Shown here: positions 8,700 to 13,728 of the stretch, in pieces
How positions within the stretch are numbered: position 1 is the first letter of the stretch
Layout: every line of letters begins with the position of its first letter
Assembly (NCBI GenBank): GCA_002751075.1
Contig: NAOQ01000084.1
Location: forward strand, 1 to 13,728
Direction: 5' to 3'
DNA: 13,728 nucleotides
Source of the DNA: Ichthyophonus hoferi
Taxonomy: Eukaryota; Opisthokonta; Ichthyosporea; Ichthyophonida; Ichthyophonidae
The notes under the pieces: generated by a model
Seen by the model: the letters and a program-made list of their open reading frames with translations, nothing else
Databases searched by the model: none
Told to the model about the DNA's origin: nothing
Made by a program: the position numbers and the translations under genes

Positions 8700-9520
8700 A
8701 AAACAATCAGGTACTATATTTATACCATTCAATAGAAATTAATCTTTATAAATCAATCTAGCGGCTTACAATTTTAAATTGTTCAATTTCTATTATATTT
8801 GATGCGTTTCTCATTAAAATAAACTAGCAGCACAATCTGGCACAGTACATGACTTGTTTTTAACACCAATATAAATGATGTATAAATGGTGTATATATAT
8901 GTATTCTGCGGTTTACAAAAAGGTTTTATTCTACTTTACGTTCTATTATAAAGGCATATTTTCGTGTTCACTTACAGCCATAAATGCTAACTTTCACCAA
9001 TTGTATCATCATCAAAAATGATCGCCATCCAATAAATTGGTTGGTAAAAACCACAACAATTAACAAGGATGACGCAAATATATAGAGCACATGTTGACTA
9101 CTAAACATCATTACAAATTCTTCAGAATTATTAAGTAGTACAAACCTTGGTTTTCTTGGCAACTAATATAAGATTAATGTGTTTTTCAGGACTTGGTTAT
9201 ATATATTTTTTTATGTATTGTACATTAATAAACGTTTAAAAATTACCATATATCACGTGTCACACATCATGCCATTGCAGTGGTAAATATAATTCTTATC
9301 CTACCGATTTAATAAATTTAGTTCCTTGAAAATAATGCTTTGTTGATCTTCATACGTAAGATTATATTTGAAGGCTATTCTGTTCGTAATAAAGTGAGTA
9401 TATTTGCATTATTGAATACGACGTGATAAAAGAGGAATATTTCACGAATTTGGGTATTACTTTATATAGTTATAATTACGTAATATTATTGGCAATTATG
9501 ATTAGATATGTATCCAAAAA
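8700..9520. other. AT-rich stretch upstream of panC
   Basis: The only reading frame of note (8968-9162, minus strand, 64 codons) has no recognisable motif and no splice partners. Proximal regulation of panC may lie at the left end of this stretch, but nothing specific can be named. Confidence 0.5.
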
Positions 9521-9814
9521 GAGTTAGTACAATCCATTGGTGTTAAATGACAATTAAGATGATCTATCAAAACTGAACCAGCCAATGATAGAGGTCTTGC
9601 GGCTATAATAAGCCATTTCTGACCACATGTTTTGGGTCCAGATAAAATAACTCGTTGATTAGATATCCTACCTAAGACAAGTCCTGCCGACTTGTTTAAT
9701 AATAAAAAATATGCCTTGGCATATATTTACTCCGTGTACAAAAGGGGATACGTTAAATGCTCCTTCATTTGGTATTCTCACTCCTTATTAACAACTATAA
9801 GTTACAGGAACGCT
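9521..9814 (+). repeat. Dispersed repeat, copy 2
   Basis: The right part (9682-9814) matches copy 3 (10566-10695), starting with a 27-bp identical core and continuing through TTTACTCC, ATTTGGTATT, CTCCTTAT and GTTACAG-AACGCT blocks. The left part matches copy 1 read on the minus strand. The copies are clearly diverged, with small insertions and deletions, so the family looks old. No target-site duplication or terminal repeat was seen. Confidence 0.7.
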
Positions 9815-10437
9815 CCGGCCTCTACAAATTATTGTGACATAATTTACTTAATTATGTGTTTCAAAATTTAACGCAATTATGCTGAGCTGAGGTACAGCTT
9901 AACTATTTAAATAGACTCCTACACCACATTTATGAACAAAAACCCATGCATAGAACCTGTCTGGGTCCAGTGTATATACTTTATAAAGTGGTATTGGCTA
10001 ATAGACGTCCAGCAGAGATTGTTTGTTTAAATATAGAGATTTTATACTATTCAACTAATCTCGCCATACACTAGAACAATCGATCTGACAATTGTACAAT
10101 AGTATTGTTTATTGTAAAATGGTTTTTAATTTGTATTGTATATTTACGATCCAAGATATTGAGGCAGGCAAACATTCCATTTTTTAACACATACTTTAAT
10201 ATATTATATTCCTTTCTAAAAACAACCTTCTAAAACCAAAGGACAAACCATGGCTAGTATTTTTACCGTATGCATGTGTAATATTTATCACATACACCCC
10301 ACCTACAATGATTATAAGGTTACTAAAACTGTATTTACACTTTGTATCTTTTAGCCGAATCGACACTTTTTTTTTGACACACTACCAATTATCCAATGGT
10401 GTGTCTCTCCCATTATGCTCGTGCATATATGCTTTAT

Positions 10438-10695
10438 TCTAACCAATAAGAGCATGCTATTAAAATTAATAGATATTCCATTGGCACGGGTAAATATTTG
10501 CTTTTTGATTGCAAAAAAGACACAATTGCTTCCTAAACAATCACCTAGATTATATATATTAGGCATCCTGCCGACTTGTTTAATAATAAAAATATTTTTC
10601 ATATCTTTACTCCATATTGGGAAAGACACACGTTTAAGCGTCCCATAATTTGGTATTTCTTCTCCTTATAAACAAATGTAAGTTACAGAAACGCT
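10438..10695 (+). repeat. Dispersed repeat, copy 3
   Basis: This copy lies in the same orientation as copy 2, about 0.9 kb downstream. The match to copy 2 over 10566-10695 is unambiguous. The left part (ACCAAT-AGAGCAT near 10442) lines up only loosely with copy 1. It may be a separate insertion of the same element or a local duplication. Confidence 0.65.
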
Positions 10696-12655
10696 TATGT
10701 TGCTACCATATTGTTAAGAAAATGGAATATTTATGTAATTGAGGTATATCAGTATATAATATAGCTATAATGATTTAATACTTGTTGGAGCCATTATGTC
10801 TAGTTGCTAAAGAAGGTAAAGTAAACAATTCAGTTACTTTACTAGAAGGCCTACTATTTGGGTCTGGTGTTGCTTCTTTTGATAGTAGCAATACTAGAAC
10901 TGTTTACACACGGCCACGTTTCAAGTACAGTTGCTATGTGTTGAGATCATTATTTCCGATTAACAATTTGCGATCGGATTGTTTACTACGATTCACAATT
11001 ACATTATGCGATCTCATGATGCAAAATGTTCTTACGATTTCAGAACACCAAAAGTAAGTGCAATAATTGTATATTCGGTAGTCAATCTATCATTGTTATT
11101 GTATGCACCTTACTACATCTGGACAAGTTAACAGGTAAGCATATTAACCTGATAACTTCATTAATACTATTGTTTTCAGTAGAGGCGTAGTACAATGTTG
11201 CATATAGTGCATGGCAATCTTTGTTATCTAAAGTTAAACACTTAATAGTGTGTAACTGCTCAGGCATAAACGAAGGCTAGCTGCGCTAGCGTTCTTCATG
11301 GTTCTAGACACATAAACGACCAAGAGTTGAAATTGAAAATTAATACACTAAGTGAGCACTTGTTTGAGTTAAGCTATTTAAGTGAATTAAATTATACCGA
11401 GGATTCCGAACAAAAACAAATAAAAATTATAGAATAAAGAACGTGAGCGCAGCTTTAAATTGATTTGTCAATAAATAGTTTGTAAGTACTTATATGAGCC
11501 ATTCAACCAAGGAAACACTAGTATATCCTTATCGAAGAATCAGACATTCCTAGTGGGTCTACTGTGATTTTTATGAGTTGTACTAGCCAATGAGAGTATT
11601 TATGATTGGTTCCATAACCTTGGTATATTTAAGATTAACCAATAATATTACACTAAAAAGGCCGGAATTTAACAACAAATAGAAAGATTATGGGCAATCG
11701 TTAGAGTAATATAAAATTTATCCTACTTATTTTGGTCCGCTTATTTTAATCATATGCAGTTTACTCTCCAATATAATTTTTTAAATTTATTTGTAAAACA
11801 ATTATAGCTTTCTTATTTAACGTAACTTAACTAATATGAAGATATTTTAAAAATACTATAAATTGTTATAGACCGTTTTATTTTGCGTGGATAAATTCAG
11901 AAATTTCATACAATAAAACAAAACAATGCTGTTAAATACATAAATTAGCAATTTTATTTTATTAATATTTAACTAATCATCAATCAATTGTTAAATATCG
12001 TCTATTTACCAATTAACCGCTAGTTAATGGTTCTTTCTTTTAAAAATGCTAAAAATAGGATTTCATACTTGGAAAATATTTTAAAATAAAAAAAAGAATA
12101 CGCAAATGAAAAAAAAACATTGAATTTAACAAAATAATTGGCTATTTTTAATTTTATGATTAATAAATAAATATTGTTTATAAAACAGGCGTAGTACAGT
12201 AAAATTAAATATAAATAATAAACAAAACCTGTTATTATTAAAATAGCACAAACCAAATTAATGCAGTACCATCGAAAGAGTAAATTTAGATTACCCAACC
12301 ATTATTGAGAAAATAGGTAGCAAAGCGTAGTGGATATATATACAACTCGGCTTCTTCCCAAATTCCTCTAAAACACAACATAATAGATGGAAATTGTATG
12401 TATTGTATATTTATTTATATATAAATCATACCTGTAGGTCATTATTGTTTCTTATATTTATCATATTATTTTGCTTTAATGACATAAATTCCACTAAATA
12501 CTTCTTTTATTTACCGAAAACAGGTCTCAATGAATGGTTTTTTTTATATAGTCTTTTTGTTTGTATTTACAGCTATACAATACAATTAATACACTAGTTT
12601 TAGATATAAAGACGAAAAAGGTTTGTCCTGTCAGTGTTATTATGTTTCTATAACT
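10696..12655. other. AT-rich stretch with no supported gene
   Basis: A 91-codon open frame on the plus strand (10782-11057) starts at TTG, has no ATG until near its end and matches nothing I know. Near 11592-11645 several CCAAT/ATTGG elements cluster; they resemble part of the dispersed repeat only faintly. The rest is A/T-rich with frequent stops. Confidence 0.5.
11272..11294. repeat. Short hairpin with NheI-like GCTAGC arms
   Basis: Arms of 10 nt (9 of 10 paired) flank a 3-nt TGC loop, giving GAAGGCTAGC-TGC-GCTAGCGTTC. It is GC-rich for its surroundings. No gene end lies nearby to suggest a terminator role. Confidence 0.5.
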
Positions 12656-12852
12656 ATTATGTATGTATATAGGTATATAGGTATGTATGTATGCCTGTAT
12701 GAATGAATGAATGTATGTTTGTATGCATGTGTGTATGTAAGTGGGTATATATATATATATTTATTTGTGTACGTATGTATGCATGTATGTATGGATGTAT
12801 ATATGTATGTTTGTATGTATGAATGTATGTGTGTATGTATATATGTTTGTAT

Positions 12853-12888
<36 letters not shown>

Positions 12889-12945
12889 GTTTTTTTGTTT
12901 GCTTGCTAAGTATGTATGTATGTATGCGTACAAGTATATATATAA
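12656..12945. repeat. (TATG)n / (TA)n compound microsatellite
   Basis: About 290 bp of imperfect TATG/TGTA units, interrupted by GAAT units and by pure (TA)n runs near 12748-12761 and 12862-12889. Tyr/Ile/His-rich or Tyr/Val/Cys-rich reading frames across it are by-products of the repeat and not genes. Confidence 0.9.
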
Positions 12946-13164
12946 CTCAATACCCATACCGACTACTATTCTCTTTAGATTGTATTTGTCAACTACCTGT
13001 CTTTCTATGTAATCCTTGGAGGGTTTTATTTTATATGCATGCAAAATTTACATAAATTCTTTTCATCATTTTCAGTTACATTTGTATATCTCCAATACTC
13101 CTTAGTTCTAATTAAACATGTTTTTCTCTCATCAACCTTTTTCCTGTCTTTTTTTTATGTACAG

Positions 13165-13246
13165 TGGAGCCGAATAATTAGAAACGTATAAAGAATTCTC
13201 AACAAACCTTGCCACGATGAGTAAGGGCGAATACCTGAACGAATAT
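13165..13246 (+). CDS. Candidate first coding exon of an unidentified plus-strand gene
   Basis: A pyrimidine-rich tract ending ATGTACAG (13157-13164) is followed by a 52-nt leader, then ATG at 13217 with A at -3. Ten codons (MSKGEYLNEY) follow, and then a consensus donor, GTGAGT, at 13247 (phase 0). The peptide is too short to identify; it shares only MSKGE with GFP, which means nothing. The next clear acceptor-like site (after TTCCGACAG near 13525) would run quickly into a stop, so the following exon probably lies beyond the window. The leader also looks like the terminal repeat of a Tc1 or pogo transposon, so the acceptor could instead be a transposon end with its flanking TA. Confidence 0.4.
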
Positions 13247-13584
13247 GTGAGTGTTATTATTGGTATTTTAATTTTAATTTTAAAGTAAACCTGTCTCCAT
13301 GCTCATTCGGAAGATTTTTTTCCCCACTTTGACACATATTATTTATATATCCGCTTATATTTGTTTTCTTATACGTTTATTTTTGGAAGTAATATTGTAT
13401 GATTAGGGATATACCTATCTATATGTATATACAGATAACTATATATGTGAATAGAATTATACATATATATATATGAAGCTGGTTATATAGGTATCTATGT
13501 ATTTCTTTTTCTTTACTTCCGACAGATAAGGGGTTGATTGTTTTTTTACTTATATATGTAAGTAGGGAGATAGGTTGGTAGATA
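13247..13584. other. Probable intron start after the candidate plus-strand exon
   Basis: AT-rich, with short (TA)n runs and an acceptor-like pyrimidine tract ending TTCCGACAG near 13525. Its downstream frame closes at once when joined to the exon before it. No further exon is supported. Confidence 0.4.
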
Positions 13585-13667
13585 GGTATATATATGTATG
13601 TATGTATGTATATATGTATTTATTTATGTATGTATTATGTATATATGTATGTATGTATGTGTGTATG

Positions 13668-13701
<34 letters not shown>

Positions 13702-13728
13702 TGTATGTATGTATGTATGTATGTATGT
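13585..13728. repeat. (TATG)n microsatellite running off the window
   Basis: TATG/GTAT units become purer toward the right edge. The last roughly 50 bp are nearly perfect, and the tract continues past the window. Confidence 0.9.

Noticed and set aside
8968-9162. 64-codon minus-strand open frame with a hydrophobic segment
   Set aside because: A hydrophobic stretch is expected from T-rich codons. There are no partner exons or family features.
10782-11057. 91-codon plus-strand open frame
   Set aside because: It lacks an ATG except near its end, has no recognisable motif and no convincing splice signals.
12020-12298. 92-codon minus-strand open frame rich in Phe, Tyr, Ile and Leu
   Set aside because: Its composition is what AT-rich non-coding DNA gives when translated; no motif is seen.
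12640-13055. Open frames of 100 to 134 codons rich in Tyr/Ile/His or Tyr/Val/Cys
   Set aside because: They are by-products of the (TATG)n and (TA)n tract, with periodic low-complexity peptides on both strands.
13217-13246. Resemblance of MSKGE to the start of GFP
   Set aside because: It is only five residues and the rest differs, so it is chance.
1-13728. tRNA, rRNA or CRISPR array
   Set aside because: No tRNA box pair, rRNA-like segment or regularly spaced repeat-spacer pattern was seen. The regular tracts are simple microsatellites.

Overview
The window is AT-rich nuclear DNA from a eukaryote. The evidence is one gene cut into many short exons with GT-AG introns, a second exon-like segment with a Kozak-type start, and long (TATG)n and (AT)n tracts. 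Intron sizes (about 0.2 to 0.8 kb), wide gene-poor flanks and the tetranucleotide tracts would suit an invertebrate animal, but nothing here fixes the lineage.

The one well-supported gene is a complete pantothenate synthetase (PanC, pantoate--beta-alanine ligase) on the minus strand. I assembled it by hand from nine coding exons between 8299 and 3627. The junctions join in frame and give 861 nt including the stop, or 286 residues, which is the usual PanC length. All the main motifs are present: PTMG, HxGH, VNPxQF, EDLDxYPRT, a GQKD-QQ loop, GLAMSSRN and a C-terminal [13 protein letters not shown] box, a possible short non-coding first exon and a possible ATTAAA poly(A) signal frame the gene. 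Most animals cannot make vitamin B5, so an intron-bearing panC in apparently animal-like DNA is the main discovery here.

Layout: 1-2165 AT-rich, no gene seen. 2166-2640 a less AT-rich island holding one copy of a dispersed repeat. 2640-3560 AT-rich, with an (AT)n tract and a weak exon-like segment. 3573-8690 the panC transcription unit (minus strand). 8700-9520 AT-rich. 9521-9814 and 10438-10695 two further copies of the same repeat, inverted relative to the first. 10700-12650 AT-rich with a small hairpin. 12656-12945 a (TATG)n/(TA)n tract. 13165-13246 a candidate first coding exon of a plus-strand gene, whose leader may derive from the end of a DNA transposon. 13585-13728 a second (TATG)n tract running off the window.

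No other pantothenate or CoA pathway gene (panB, panD, panE, coaA) is visible, so PanC is not in a cluster here.
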